Below, piece after piece: positions 9,092-17,634 of a DNA stretch of 64,000 nt; positions within the stretch are counted from its first letter, which is position 1; every line of letters begins with the position of its first letter. A program made the position numbers and the translations under genes. Source of the stretch: Sphingomonas sp. QA11 (GTDB lineage Bacteria; Pseudomonadota; Alphaproteobacteria; Sphingomonadales; Sphingomonadaceae); assembly GCF_028473665.1 (NCBI RefSeq), contig NZ_CP098774.1:496001-560000 (forward strand), given 5' to 3'. The notes below the pieces were generated by a model. The model did not search any database. It saw nothing but the letters and a program-made list of their open reading frames with translations, and was not told the DNA's origin.

Positions 9092-9464
9092 CCGCCCTCC
9101 CGAAAGCCCGCCCGTCATCCGGGCAACCGCGATGGCGGCGGATGCGAACCCCTATGGCTTCATCTTCGTCGGCTGGCTGATGGGGCAGATGGCCCTTGCC
9201 GCCGGCTCCGTCGCCTCGCGCCATTGCGGCGGGCACGCGCCGGTGGTCGCGGCGAATGATTTCAGCTTCACCACGCCGGTCAACATCGGCGACGAAGTGT
9301 CCTTCCACGCCGAGATCGTCGCGACCGGCAAGACCTCGATGACGGTCGCGGTCGAAGTCTGGCGCCGCGACCGCCACGGCGAAGGCACTGCGCAGGCGGC
9401 GCGGGGCACCTATATTCTGGTATCGATGGGCAAGGGCGGCAGGCCAAAGGCGTTGGCCGGATGA
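9084..9464 (+). CDS. Acyl-CoA thioesterase, hotdog fold (YciA-like)
   Basis: A 126-residue single hotdog domain with NPYGFIFVGWLMGQMAL and the NDFSFTTPVNIGDEVSF segment, the acyl-CoA thioesterase II/YciA pattern with Asn-Pro and Asp-Phe positions conserved. It probably hydrolyses short or medium acyl-CoAs, which fits its place between the E2 and E3 genes. The ATG overlaps the stop of the preceding gene by 8 bases. Confidence 0.82.
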   Translation: MADRPPESPPVIRATAMAADANPYGFIFVGWLMGQMALAAGSVASRHCGGHAPVVAANDFSFTTPVNIGDEVSFHAEIVATGKTSMTVAVEVWRRDRHGEGTAQAARGTYILVSMGKGGRPKALAG

Positions 9465-9480
9465 TCGGCATATCTTCTAA

Positions 9481-9545
9481 CCCTTCCCCCCTTGCGGGGG
9501 AGGGAGGGGCCCGACGCGAAGCGTTGGGAGGGAGAGGGGGCTCGA
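9481..9545. repeat. Left palindromic repeat flanking the DUF559 gene
   Basis: Contains the hairpin CCCCCCTTGCGGGGGAGGG and a GGGAGGGAGAGGGGG tail. The reverse complement of the right-hand copy (about 9908-9947) shares a 19-base core with it, so the two copies are inverted about the DUF559 gene. Confidence 0.65.
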
Positions 9546-9577
9546 CGAAGTCGAGCGCACTTGGCAACGCTAGGCAC

Positions 9578-9973
9578 ATGCGCTCCCATCCTACAGAAGC
9601 GGAACGAGCGCTTTGGCAGGTCCTCCGCAACAAGCGGCTGGCCGGATGGAAATTTAAACGCCAGCAGCCGATCGATCCGTATATCGTCGACTCCGTATGC
9701 TTTGCCGCACGGTTGATCGTTGAAGCAGATGGCTCGCGACATCTGGAAAGCACCTGCGACACGCTTCGCGACGACTGGCTGAGAGCCCAGGGCTTCCGCC
9801 TCCTGCGTTTCTGGAACAACGACATACTGAAGAATCCGGAAGGCGTTCTTACGTCCATCCTCGTTGCGCTCGAAGGAGACGAACGCGGCATCGAGCCGGT
9901 TTCGTCTCCGCCCCCTCTCCCCAGCCCTCCCCCGCAAGGGGGGAGGGAGAAGAAGGATCTACCACGTGGCTGA
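9578..9973 (+). CDS. DUF559 endonuclease-like protein (Vsr-like fold)
   Basis: The core (MRSHPTEAERALWQVLRNKR ... FKRQQPIDPYIVDSVC ... LIVEADGSRH ... RDDWLRAQGFRLLRFWNNDI) is a DUF559 domain, related to very-short-patch-repair and restriction-endonuclease folds. The putative catalytic residues are Asp of IVD, Glu of VEAD and Arg/Gln of the KRQQP stretch. I chose the ATG at 9578 because the in-frame extension back to 9461 is just translated repeat. The last roughly 25 residues are also repeat-encoded and overlap the lpdA start. The gene is thus a cassette enclosed by inverted palindromic repeats, placed between genes of the pyruvate dehydrogenase run. Its biological role is unknown. Confidence 0.8.
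   Translation: MRSHPTEAERALWQVLRNKRLAGWKFKRQQPIDPYIVDSVCFAARLIVEADGSRHLESTCDTLRDDWLRAQGFRLLRFWNNDILKNPEGVLTSILVALEGDERGIEPVSSPPPLPSPPPQGGREKKDLPRG
9908..9947. repeat. Right palindromic repeat flanking the DUF559 gene
   Basis: Carries CCCCCTCTCCCC, then a CCCTCCCCCGCAAGGGGGGA hairpin, which is the inverted copy of the left repeat. The lpdA ribosome-binding site (AGAAGGA) begins directly after it. Confidence 0.65.
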
Positions 9974-11360
9974 CAGTTTCGACCTCATCATCCTCGGTTC
10001 GGGCCCCGGCGGCTATGTCGCGGCGATCCGCGCGGCGCAGCTCGGGCTGAAGACCGCGATCGTCGAGCGGGAGCGTCTCGGCGGCATCTGCCTCAACTGG
10101 GGCTGCATTCCGACCAAGGCGCTGCTGCGCACGTCGGAAATCTATCATTATATGAGCCACGCCGCCGATTACGGCCTGAAGGTCGATAATCCCGGTTATG
10201 ACCTGACGAAGATCGTCGAGCGCTCACGCAAGGTCGCGGGCCAGCTCAACGCTGGCGTGAAGGGCCTGATGAAGAAGAACAAGGTGACCGTGTACGAAGG
10301 CACCGGCACCGTCACCGCCAGGGGCAAGCTCAGCGTCAGGCAGGGCGACAAGACCACCGAGCTCGAAGCGAAGAACATCATCATCGCGACCGGCGCCCGC
10401 GCCCGCGACCTGCCCTTCGCCAAGGCCGACGGCAAGCGAGTCTGGACCTATCGCCACGCGATGGTCCCGGAAGAGATGCCGACGAAGTTGCTGGTGATCG
10501 GCTCCGGCGCGATCGGCGTCGAGTTCGCCAGCTTCTATTCTGACATGGGCGCCGAGGTGACCATCGTCGAGATGCTGCCGCGCATCCTCCCCGTCGAGGA
10601 TGAGGAAGTATCCGCCTTCATGGAAAAGGCGCTGACCAAGCAGAAGATCCGAATCATCACCGGTGCCGGCATCGAAGGCCTGACCCCGGGCGCCAAGAGC
10701 GTTAGCGCCAAGATCAAGGGCAAGGACGGCACGGTGACCACCGAGGAGTTCAGCCACGCCATCGTCGCGATCGGCATCGTGCCCAACACCGAGGATATCG
10801 GGCTCGAGAAACTCGGCGTGAAGACCGACCGCGGCCATATCGTCACTGACGGCTATGCGCGTACCAATGTCGAGGGCATCTACGCGATCGGCGATGTCAC
10901 CGGCCCGCCCTGGCTGGCGCACAAGGCGAGCCATGAGGGCGTTGTCTGCGTCGAGGCGATCGCCGGCGAGAAGCCGCATCCGTTCGAGACCTGGAACATT
11001 CCGGGCTGCACCTATTCGCGGCCCCAGATCGCTTCGGTCGGCTTCACCGAGGCCAAGGCGAGGGAAGCCGGCCATGAGGTCAAGGTCGGCAAATTCCCCT
11101 TCATCGGCAACGGCAAGGCGATCGCGCTGGGCGAGGCCGAGGGTTTCGTGAAGACGGTGTTCGACGCGAAGACCGGCGAACTCCTCGGCGCGCACATGGT
11201 CGGCGCCGAGGTGACCGAGTTGATCCAGGGCTATGTCGTCGCCCGCCAGCTCGAAACGACCGAGGCGGAGCTGATGGAAACGGTGTTCGCCCACCCGACC
11301 CTGTCCGAGATGATGCATGAGAGCGTGCTCGGTGCCTATGGGAAGGCGCTGCACATCTGA
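9966..11360 (+). CDS. lpdA: Dihydrolipoyl dehydrogenase (E3)
   Basis: A 464-residue FAD disulfide oxidoreductase that reoxidises dihydrolipoamide in the pyruvate and related dehydrogenase complexes. FAD site GSGPGGYVAA at the N-terminus, redox pair Cys42/Cys47 (GGICLNWGCIPTKAL), NAD-binding GSGAIGVEFASFY, and the C-terminal His-Glu pair in HPTLSEMMHES. The start is GTG at 9966 (VADSFDLIILG), with AGAAGGA upstream. Further in-frame upstream sequence is repeat-derived. It closes the E2-to-E3 gene run. Confidence 0.94.
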   Translation: MADSFDLIILGSGPGGYVAAIRAAQLGLKTAIVERERLGGICLNWGCIPTKALLRTSEIYHYMSHAADYGLKVDNPGYDLTKIVERSRKVAGQLNAGVKGLMKKNKVTVYEGTGTVTARGKLSVRQGDKTTELEAKNIIIATGARARDLPFAKADGKRVWTYRHAMVPEEMPTKLLVIGSGAIGVEFASFYSDMGAEVTIVEMLPRILPVEDEEVSAFMEKALTKQKIRIITGAGIEGLTPGAKSVSAKIKGKDGTVTTEEFSHAIVAIGIVPNTEDIGLEKLGVKTDRGHIVTDGYARTNVEGIYAIGDVTGPPWLAHKASHEGVVCVEAIAGEKPHPFETWNIPGCTYSRPQIASVGFTEAKAREAGHEVKVGKFPFIGNGKAIALGEAEGFVKTVFDAKTGELLGAHMVGAEVTELIQGYVVARQLETTEAELMETVFAHPTLSEMMHESVLGAYGKALHI

Positions 11361-11547
11361 CCGTTCGGTGCCTGCCGGTCATATGGCGCGTGAGGCCTGT
11401 CCTTAATGCACCTTCCGGCCGCCTCGGTGGCTGGCCGGCACGAACGGAAGTTGTGTTTCGTCGGATTTCGAATCTGCGCTAGTCCGGTGGCGGGTTCGAA
11501 AAACGGCCCGTCACGAGGCGATGGCGGGTCGAAAAAAGGGGGAAGCC

Positions 11548-12819
11548 ATGCTGAAATATCTGGGCGGTGCGTTGCTGGCGCTGGTCGCAGCGCCAAGCAC
11601 GGCGGAGACGGTGGTCGTCACCGCCGATCACCTGGTCGACGTTGCCGCCGGACGGATCCTCGACAAGCCTGCGGTGGTGATCGTCGATGGCCGGATCACC
11701 ACGGTCGGCACCCAGGGCGCGGTTGCGATCCCGAAGGATGCGAAGCGGATCGATCTCGCCGGGAAAACCATCCTCCCCGGTCTGATCGACATGCATGTTC
11801 ATCTGGATTCGGATGCGCGGATCAGCGGCTTCAAGGCGCTCGAATTCACCGACAGCTTCTGGCAGGCGGTGGGTGTGGCGAACGCGAAGGCGATGCTTGA
11901 GGCCGGCTTCACCACGGTGCGCAATGTCGGCTCGCGCGGGTATGACGATGTCGGCCTGAAACAGGCGATCGAGCGTGGCTATGTGCCTGGCCCGCGCGTC
12001 GTTCCAGCCACTTTTGCGCTCGGCGCGACCGGCGGGCATTGCGACGGGACCGAGGGCCTGCCTCCCAGCTTCGCCGAAGTGCCGACCCCCTCGGTCGCCG
12101 ACGGGCCGGAGGGCTATCGCAAGCTCGTGCGCAAGGTGCGCAAATATGGCGCCGAGGTGATCAAGATCTGCGCGACCGGTGGCGTGCTGTCGCGCTCGGA
12201 CGTCGCCGGCGCCCAGCAGATGACCTTCGAGGAGATGAAGGCAGTCGCCGACGAGGCGCACATGCTCGGGCTGAAGGTCGCGGCGCATGCCCATGGCACC
12301 GCGGGGATCAACGACGCGCTCCGCGCCGGGATCGACACGATCGAGCATGCCAGTCTGGCCGATGCCGAATCCTTCAGGCTGGCGAAGGAACATGGCGCCT
12401 GGTTCTCGATGGATATCTATGACGACGACTATATCCTTGCCGAGGGGGCGAAGAACGGCGTCTATCCGGAATCGCTGGAGAAGGAGCGCGCGATCGGCCG
12501 CCGCCAGCGCGAGACCTTCCGGGACGCCTACAAGGCGGGCGTGAAGATGGTCTTCGGCACCGACAATGGCGGGGTCTTCCCCGCCGGCCAGAACGGGCTG
12601 CAATTCGCCAAGATGGTCGAATGGGGCATGCCGCCGCTCGAGGCGATCCGCGCGGCGACCAGCAATGCGGCCCAGGCGCTTGGGCGCACCGGCGATGTCG
12701 GCACGATCGCGGTGGGGCGCTATGGCGATATCGTCGCGGTCGACGGCGATCCGCTGGCCGATGTCCGCCTGCTCGAACATCCGGCGGCCGTCATCAAGGG
12801 CGGTCAACGCATCCGCTGA
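11548..12819 (+). CDS. Exported metal-dependent amidohydrolase (imidazolonepropionase/Xaa-Pro dipeptidase-like)
   Basis: A 423-residue protein with a signal peptide (to ...APSTAE) and the amidohydrolase fold. Metal ligands are visible in DMHVHLD, AAHAHGT, IEHAS and FGTDNGG, with a probable carboxylated Lys in VIKICATGG. Related exported enzymes act on Xaa-Pro or Xaa-Arg dipeptides; the substrate here is unproven. The ATG at 11548 has AAGGGGGAAG upstream, and an in-frame ATG 27 bases earlier is less well placed. Confidence 0.85.
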   Translation: MLKYLGGALLALVAAPSTAETVVVTADHLVDVAAGRILDKPAVVIVDGRITTVGTQGAVAIPKDAKRIDLAGKTILPGLIDMHVHLDSDARISGFKALEFTDSFWQAVGVANAKAMLEAGFTTVRNVGSRGYDDVGLKQAIERGYVPGPRVVPATFALGATGGHCDGTEGLPPSFAEVPTPSVADGPEGYRKLVRKVRKYGAEVIKICATGGVLSRSDVAGAQQMTFEEMKAVADEAHMLGLKVAAHAHGTAGINDALRAGIDTIEHASLADAESFRLAKEHGAWFSMDIYDDDYILAEGAKNGVYPESLEKERAIGRRQRETFRDAYKAGVKMVFGTDNGGVFPAGQNGLQFAKMVEWGMPPLEAIRAATSNAAQALGRTGDVGTIAVGRYGDIVAVDGDPLADVRLLEHPAAVIKGGQRIR

Positions 12820-12832
12820 TCCGGAAGCGCAG

Positions 12833-14269
12833 ATGGCTCCGGGATCTTCGGAAAACCTGACGGTGGGGGGCGGGAGTCCGGTTCGCCTCGCCATCGCTGC
12901 CTCGCTTCTCTGCTGCGTCGCGCTGGCGGTCTGGTGGCCCGGCGTGGTCGAGTATGACTCGGTCGAGCAGTACAAGCAGGTCCTGAGCGGCATTTATCTC
13001 GACTGGCACCCGCCGGCGATGGCGCGGCTCTGGGCGGTGCTGCATCCGCTCGGGCCGGGCGCGACGCCGATGTTCGTGGTCCAGTTCGTCCTGTACTGGC
13101 TCGGCCTGGGTCTGCTCGCGGCCGCGCTCGCCCGGTCGGGCAGGGTGCGCGCTGGCGTGGCGGTGCTCGCCATCGGCGCGCTCCCGCTCTTCGTCGGATG
13201 GCAGGCGGCCGTGCTGAAGGACACCCAGATGCTCGGCGCGATCGTGGCCGCCACGGGGCTGGTCGGCTGGTGGCGCCTCGCGGACAGGCGCGTGCCGATC
13301 ATTGCGATGGCGGTGGCGGCGGCATTGCTCGTATATGCGATGCTGGTTCGCGCGAATGCCGTCTTCGCGGTCGTGCCGCTGGTCGTGATGCTGGCGCCAT
13401 GGTCGATGCGGCTCTGGCAGCGCGGCCTCGCCCTTGTCGCGGGCATCCTCATGGTGCTCGCGGTGAGCCCGCCGATCAACCACGGCCTGCTCGGTGCCGA
13501 CGAGACTAAGGTCACGCGCACCTTGCCGATTTTCGATCTTGCGGGCATCGCGCATTTCTCCGGCGGCGCCGACGTCCTTCTACCGGCCGAGCGAGCGCTG
13601 ATCGAGCAGCGCCATTGCTATCAGCCCTATTTCTGGGATCCGCTTGGTGACGACGATCATTGCGGCAGCATCGCCCGGCGTCTCGAACTGATTCCGCCGC
13701 GTGCTCTTACTACCCTGTGGCTCGGGTCGATCGCACGTCATCCCATCGCCTATGCCAGGCACCGGCTCGCGCATCTCAATTCGACCGATCGCCTGCTCGT
13801 GCCGATGGGCAGGCCCGACGCCGCCCCGCCACGCCGGTCGGAACCGAACGGTATCGGTCTCGGTTCCCCGGGACCGGTCGCGTCGGCGATCGCCTGGTTT
13901 GGCGGCTGGCTCGTTGAGACACCCCTCGGCTGGCCGATCGCGTGGATCGTCGTCGCTGCCGTCGGCCTGTGCGTCGCGCTGGCCCGGCCACGGAGCCCCG
14001 CGCGCGATCTCGCGCTGGCGCTCGCGGTCTCCGGGCTCATGCTTGAGGCGAGCTTCGCCGTGGTGAGCATCGCCTCCGATCTTCGCTATCATCTCTGGCC
14101 GATGATGGCGGCGGTGATGGCGACCATCTTGCTGGCCGGCGAGCGGCGGCCGTCGCGGCGGGCGCTGGTCCTTGGCGGTGCGGCGCTGGCGCTCATCGTA
14201 GCGGCCGGGGTCACGGCGCGGATATCGTTGCCGCGAAGTCCGACAAGCTATCAGGGCATGCTGGGCTGA
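12833..14269 (+). CDS. Polytopic membrane protein, glycosyltransferase-C-like
   Basis: A 478-residue protein with about ten hydrophobic segments. Near the N-terminus it reads YDSVEQYKQVLSGIYLDWHP in the loop after helix 1, the acidic-rich first periplasmic loop typical of GT-C-type lipid-linked sugar transferases and the DUF6020-like group. A large soluble loop containing four Cys lies at about residues 240-340. It starts at ATG 12833, 11 bases after the amidohydrolase stop, so it may be cotranscribed. Sugar and acceptor cannot be deduced. Confidence 0.7.
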   Translation: MAPGSSENLTVGGGSPVRLAIAASLLCCVALAVWWPGVVEYDSVEQYKQVLSGIYLDWHPPAMARLWAVLHPLGPGATPMFVVQFVLYWLGLGLLAAALARSGRVRAGVAVLAIGALPLFVGWQAAVLKDTQMLGAIVAATGLVGWWRLADRRVPIIAMAVAAALLVYAMLVRANAVFAVVPLVVMLAPWSMRLWQRGLALVAGILMVLAVSPPINHGLLGADETKVTRTLPIFDLAGIAHFSGGADVLLPAERALIEQRHCYQPYFWDPLGDDDHCGSIARRLELIPPRALTTLWLGSIARHPIAYARHRLAHLNSTDRLLVPMGRPDAAPPRRSEPNGIGLGSPGPVASAIAWFGGWLVETPLGWPIAWIVVAAVGLCVALARPRSPARDLALALAVSGLMLEASFAVVSIASDLRYHLWPMMAAVMATILLAGERRPSRRALVLGGAALALIVAAGVTARISLPRSPTSYQGMLG

Positions 14270-14331
14270 ACGATCGAACCTATGCGAGCCCGGCACGTTG
14301 GAGCGTTTTCTCCAGAAGAAGAGTGCAGCCA

Positions 14332-14676
14332 ATGCCTCACGCCAGCATGATCGTTACCTGCGCGGGGCCGGACAGCCCGCACGCGTTCGACATCGTCCCG
14401 CTCCAGCCCCGCAACGGTACGCTCGATGCGATGTGCCCCGTCTGCGTGGGGCATGGGCAATGGAACAGCGAGATCGATCTGGTGAGCTTTCGCTGCAAGC
14501 GCGTGATCTGCGATCATTGCCTCGGCGCAGGGTGGGTAGAGACGGGGGACGATCCCATCGGCCTTCCCGATATCGAGATGACGCCTGGGGGCTACCCGCA
14601 ATGGACCACGCGATATGTCTCGGCTCAGGAACTGACGGAACAGGATCTCGATCGCGCCCGGCTGATCGCACCATAG
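14332..14676 (+). CDS. Conserved protein with paired CxxC zinc-ribbon motif
   Basis: A 114-residue soluble protein. CPVCVGHGQW ... CKRVICDHCLGAGWV resembles one DnaJ-type zinc-finger repeat (CxxCxGxG pairs), so it likely binds zinc. I chose the ATG at 14332 because AGAAGAAGAG stands upstream; an in-frame GTG three codons earlier is possible. No function is assigned. Confidence 0.65.
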   Translation: MPHASMIVTCAGPDSPHAFDIVPLQPRNGTLDAMCPVCVGHGQWNSEIDLVSFRCKRVICDHCLGAGWVETGDDPIGLPDIEMTPGGYPQWTTRYVSAQELTEQDLDRARLIAP

Positions 14677-14808
14677 AACTCTATCCAGCCAGGCCGGAAG
14701 CGCCGATCAATTCTTGTCGGTGCCATTCACCGAGCGAGAGATCGACCCTCCCGTTGAAGCCCTGCCGCTATGCAAACCCATCGGAACATGCCGGATAGCG
14801 TTCATGTG

Positions 14809-15222
14809 TCAGTCGATGATATCCGCGCCCTCCGACTTCAAACGGGCGAGACCATCCTTCATCTGCTGCAATTGTTCGGGCGGGTGTCCCTCCCACTTTG
14901 TAACTTCGGCAATGACGCGCAGTGGATCGCGGGAGCGATAGGACAGCGTCGGATTGCCGGGAAACTTCTTGTCGGTCAGGTTGGGATCGTCCACGATCGG
15001 CCCGGTCGGTTCCACGACGTAAATCCGTTCTCGCCCACCGTTCGCGGCAAGCTCGGCGCCCCAGATCGCAGCATCGAGCGTGCCCGCCAGATATACCCAG
15101 GATAGCGGCGTGGCTTCGGTAAAGTTGGATTGGTAGCCGACGACGATCAGGTCTCCGGGTTTCAGGTCGGCCCGTGTTCCGTGGAAGAATGATGGTGAAA
15201 ACATGCTGGCGGACGCTGACAT
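14809..15222 (-). CDS. arr: NAD+-dependent rifampin ADP-ribosyltransferase (Arr)
   Basis: A 137-residue enzyme predicted to transfer ADP-ribose from NAD+ to the rifamycin ansa chain, inactivating the drug. Family signatures: FFHGTRADLKPGDLI, SWVYLAGTLDAAIWGAELA, RIYVVEPTGP and DDPNLTDKKFPGNPT, followed by SYRSRDPLRV. The ATG at 15222 has AAAGGAGC about ten bases upstream; a second Met at 15204 is possible. It diverges from the CatB/Vat-like acetyltransferase gene. No integron attC site or insertion sequence is seen beside it, so it looks chromosomal and intrinsic. Confidence 0.9.
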   Translation of the reverse strand: MSASASMFSPSFFHGTRADLKPGDLIVVGYQSNFTEATPLSWVYLAGTLDAAIWGAELAANGGRERIYVVEPTGPIVDDPNLTDKKFPGNPTLSYRSRDPLRVIAEVTKWEGHPPEQLQQMKDGLARLKSEGADIID

Positions 15223-15426
15223 GGCTCGCGGCTCCTTTGATGCGAATCGAGGGCCGTTTTCATAGGACAAGGGCCCCCGCTTGCGGCAAGCCCCACCATG
15301 GGATACACGATAATAGCGGGAGATGCGGCGAGATCCTGCGACTCAGTTTTCAGCGATACGCTCGGGCAGGGCGGCGGATTGACATCGGCCGGCATGGCTT
15401 TCGGCCTCTCGGCCTAGTGAACAGAT
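15223..15426. promoter_or_regulatory. Divergent promoter region between arr and the acetyltransferase
   Basis: This 204-base gap separates the two start codons and must hold both promoters. No palindromic operator or attenuator-like leader peptide was evident to me. Confidence 0.35.
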
Positions 15427-16098
15427 ATGCCAAATATGACATGTCGCAAGAAGCATTGGTCCAACGTCGAATATCTTCACGAGACGGTAAAGAATCCAAA
15501 CATCCATATCCGCGGGCGAGGCAGCTATTATAGCGACGCCTGGTCGGGCTCGTTTGAGCAGAGCGTTGTCCGCTATCTCTATGGCGACGAATACAGCGCA
15601 GCCACCTGGGTGTCGCAATGGCCTGTCGACCAGCTCCATATCGGCGATCATGTGTGCATCGGTGCTGAGGCGGTCATCCTCATGGGGGGCAACCACACCC
15701 ACCGCACTGACTGGTTCAGCCTCTACCCCTTTCCCGAAGTCATCCTCGATGCCTATGCGAGCAAGGGAGACACGGTCATCGGAGACGGCGCCTGGATCGG
15801 CATGCGTGCCATGATCATGCCCGGCATTACCATCGGCGAAGGCGCGGTCATTGCCTCCGGTGCGATCGTCACGAAGGATGTCGCGCCTTATATGATCGTG
15901 GCCGGCAATCCCGCTGTTCCAATCCGCCAGCGTTTTCCATCGGAGACGGTCGCTGCCCTCCTCGCCCTGGGCATCTACCAGTGGGAAAAGGCAAAGTTCG
16001 ATGCATTGAAACCGTTCATCTGCTCGGATGATATCGCGGCGCTCGCTGCCGCGTCGTCAAAATATGATGCCGAGCTGGAAGCGAGGGCCCGCGCGTAG
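15427..16098 (+). CDS. Xenobiotic acyltransferase, CatB/Vat type (chloramphenicol/streptogramin acetyltransferase-like)
   Basis: A 223-residue left-handed beta-helix protein of the XAT class, with hexapeptide repeats (IGDHVCIGAEAVILMGG ... IGDGAWIGMRAMIMPG ... IGEGAVIASGAIV). The catalytic His loop is GGNHTHRTDWFSLYPF, and the AGNPAVPIRQRF motif follows. CatB and Vat enzymes O-acetylate chloramphenicol or streptogramin A; which drug is acted on, if any, is not told by sequence. It diverges from arr. Confidence 0.85.
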   Translation: MPNMTCRKKHWSNVEYLHETVKNPNIHIRGRGSYYSDAWSGSFEQSVVRYLYGDEYSAATWVSQWPVDQLHIGDHVCIGAEAVILMGGNHTHRTDWFSLYPFPEVILDAYASKGDTVIGDGAWIGMRAMIMPGITIGEGAVIASGAIVTKDVAPYMIVAGNPAVPIRQRFPSETVAALLALGIYQWEKAKFDALKPFICSDDIAALAAASSKYDAELEARARA

Positions 16099-16212
16099 CG
16101 GAGGACGGTCGCCGGATCGACCTGATCCGGCCGCCGGCAGTGGGTGAGCGTCCGGGTCCGAGATGGCTTCAGGGCAGCGTCTGGCGGGCGGCGTGCCTGA
16201 GCGGACGCCCGA

Positions 16213-16368
16213 TCACGCTGGATCGTTCGCGACCCTGGCTTTGACCCTCGCTACGCTGCGTTCGGAAAATTCGGCGAAAAGAGGCCTGGCGCGTTCGATA
16301 TTCTTCTCGCGGAACGCGGCAATGGCTTCGCGCAGAAGTTGGCGATCGTTCAAGTCGGCGTTGCTCAT
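16213..16368 (-). CDS. Small protein, 51 residues, unknown
   Basis: Begins MSNADLNDRQLLREAIAAF after a good ribosome site (GGAGGTCGAG directly before the ATG). It is highly charged and helical, with no membrane segment. It follows the GFA-family gene by 46 bases on the same strand. Not recognised; called on the ribosome site and composition. Confidence 0.5.
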   Translation of the reverse strand: MSNADLNDRQLLREAIAAFREKNIERARPLFAEFSERSVARVKARVANDPA

Positions 16369-16414
16369 CTCGACCTCCGGACGACAATAAGGGGACCAGG
16401 CGTGGTTCCGACCG

Positions 16415-16870
16415 TTAAGCTTGCTCGGCAAACTCGGCGAGCAGTTTCCCGAAATCCGCCATCTCCGGAAACTGCGGGTAGCGATGCTTTGCGGGTGTCT
16501 TCGCCCAGGGCAGTGCTTCGCTGGTATAGGTCTCCATGAACGGAACGTACCACCCTGCATCGTCGAGCATCGTCGGGCGGACATTGACGAAGCCGACGTC
16601 GAACGCGATCCGGCTGAACACCCAGCTCTTGCACCAGTCGCAATGATGATGCTGCGATTGGTCGCCGTGGAGCCCCCCGATCACGGTGTCGCCCTTCGTC
16701 ACCGTGAAGCCGTCGGTGGGAATGGCGACGCTGAGCGAATAGGCGCTGGCGCTCATCTTCTGGCAGCCGGTGCAATGGCACGCCATCGTCAGCATCGGCG
16801 GCTTGTCGATCCGGATGCGCACCTTGCCGCAGCGGCAGCCACCCTCCATCGGCAGGGTCATCTGGGTCAT
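16415..16870 (-). CDS. GFA family protein (CENP-V/glutathione-dependent formaldehyde-activating-like)
   Basis: A 151-residue zinc protein with the family Cys pattern GGCRCGKVRIRI ... CHCTGCQKMSAS ... CDWCKSWVF. The GFA fold binds two zinc ions; a few members act on S-hydroxymethylglutathione, but for most the substrate is unknown. The ATG at 16870 is selected because upstream in-frame sequence has no family content. Confidence 0.87.
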   Translation of the reverse strand: MTQMTLPMEGGCRCGKVRIRIDKPPMLTMACHCTGCQKMSASAYSLSVAIPTDGFTVTKGDTVIGGLHGDQSQHHHCDWCKSWVFSRIAFDVGFVNVRPTMLDDAGWYVPFMETYTSEALPWAKTPAKHRYPQFPEMADFGKLLAEFAEQA

Positions 16871-17064
16871 CGCCGCTCTCCCGTTGCTACTGGACTCGCT
16901 CCCTTTGCCACGGGCACAATCGTCGCGACAGGGGAGGAGCTTCATGCCGTTCAGGCGCAACCGCCATCCGCCGTCGACATCGCAAGCGCGTCGATCCGAT
17001 ATCAGGACGCGATGGGCAATATCGGCATGTAGGGGGCGGTCACGCTGACCGCCGCCCATAAGGA

Positions 17065-17553
17065 TCAGGCAGCTTCGCCGTTCGAGCTGACCACGATGAT
17101 GTCCGGCGCCGGGGCCATCGGCGCGTGGCGCTCGAAATTGCGAGCGCCCGCATCGGCGGCGATATGCTTAAGGCGGCCGTCGATCGACGCGCCATTCTCG
17201 ATCGCGATCGTCTCATATTCGACATCGCCGGTGATCCGCGCGGCGCGCTCGATGGTGAGCTGGCGCACCGAGACCGATCCTTCGATCGCACCGGCCAGGC
17301 GCGCGATGTCCGCCTTGACCGATCCGTTGATCCGGCTGTCCGTGCCCTGCACGAAGCTGCCGCAATTCACGTCGCCGTCGATACGGCCGTCGATATGAAG
17401 ATCGGCCGTTGCTGACACGTTGCCGACGATGGTGACGTCGGGCCCGAGCACCGAGAACATCCCGCGCTTCCCGCCCGAAGGCTGGAGGGCAGGGGCGGGC
17501 GGCAGCGTGGCGCCCGGATCGCGGCTATTCCTGCTGTTGTTGAACATCGACAT
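17065..17553 (-). CDS. Bactofilin (polymer-forming cytoskeletal protein)
   Basis: A 162-residue protein with a disordered Pro/Ser N-terminus, a right-handed beta-helix bactofilin core from about residue 33 (SVLGPDVTIVGNVSATADLH ... RIDGDVNCGSF ... GSVKADIARLAGAIEGSV) and a short disordered tail. Bactofilins self-assemble into filaments used in cell-shape or polar functions. No M23 peptidase lies beside it, unlike many bactofilin loci. The Met at 17553 follows GGGGGATTCAGTCGG. Confidence 0.9.
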   Translation of the reverse strand: MSMFNNSRNSRDPGATLPPAPALQPSGGKRGMFSVLGPDVTIVGNVSATADLHIDGRIDGDVNCGSFVQGTDSRINGSVKADIARLAGAIEGSVSVRQLTIERAARITGDVEYETIAIENGASIDGRLKHIAADAGARNFERHAPMAPAPDIIVVSSNGEAA

Positions 17554-17634
17554 CCGACTGAATCCCCCACTCCCGAATCGCACGAATGGGTCAGATACCT
17601 ACCATAGGTTACGGTTTTGCCGCAGCGTCGATGG

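Noticed and set aside
14809..16098. Arr/acetyltransferase pair as an integron cassette
   Set aside because: The genes are divergent, and no attC-like element or integrase is nearby.
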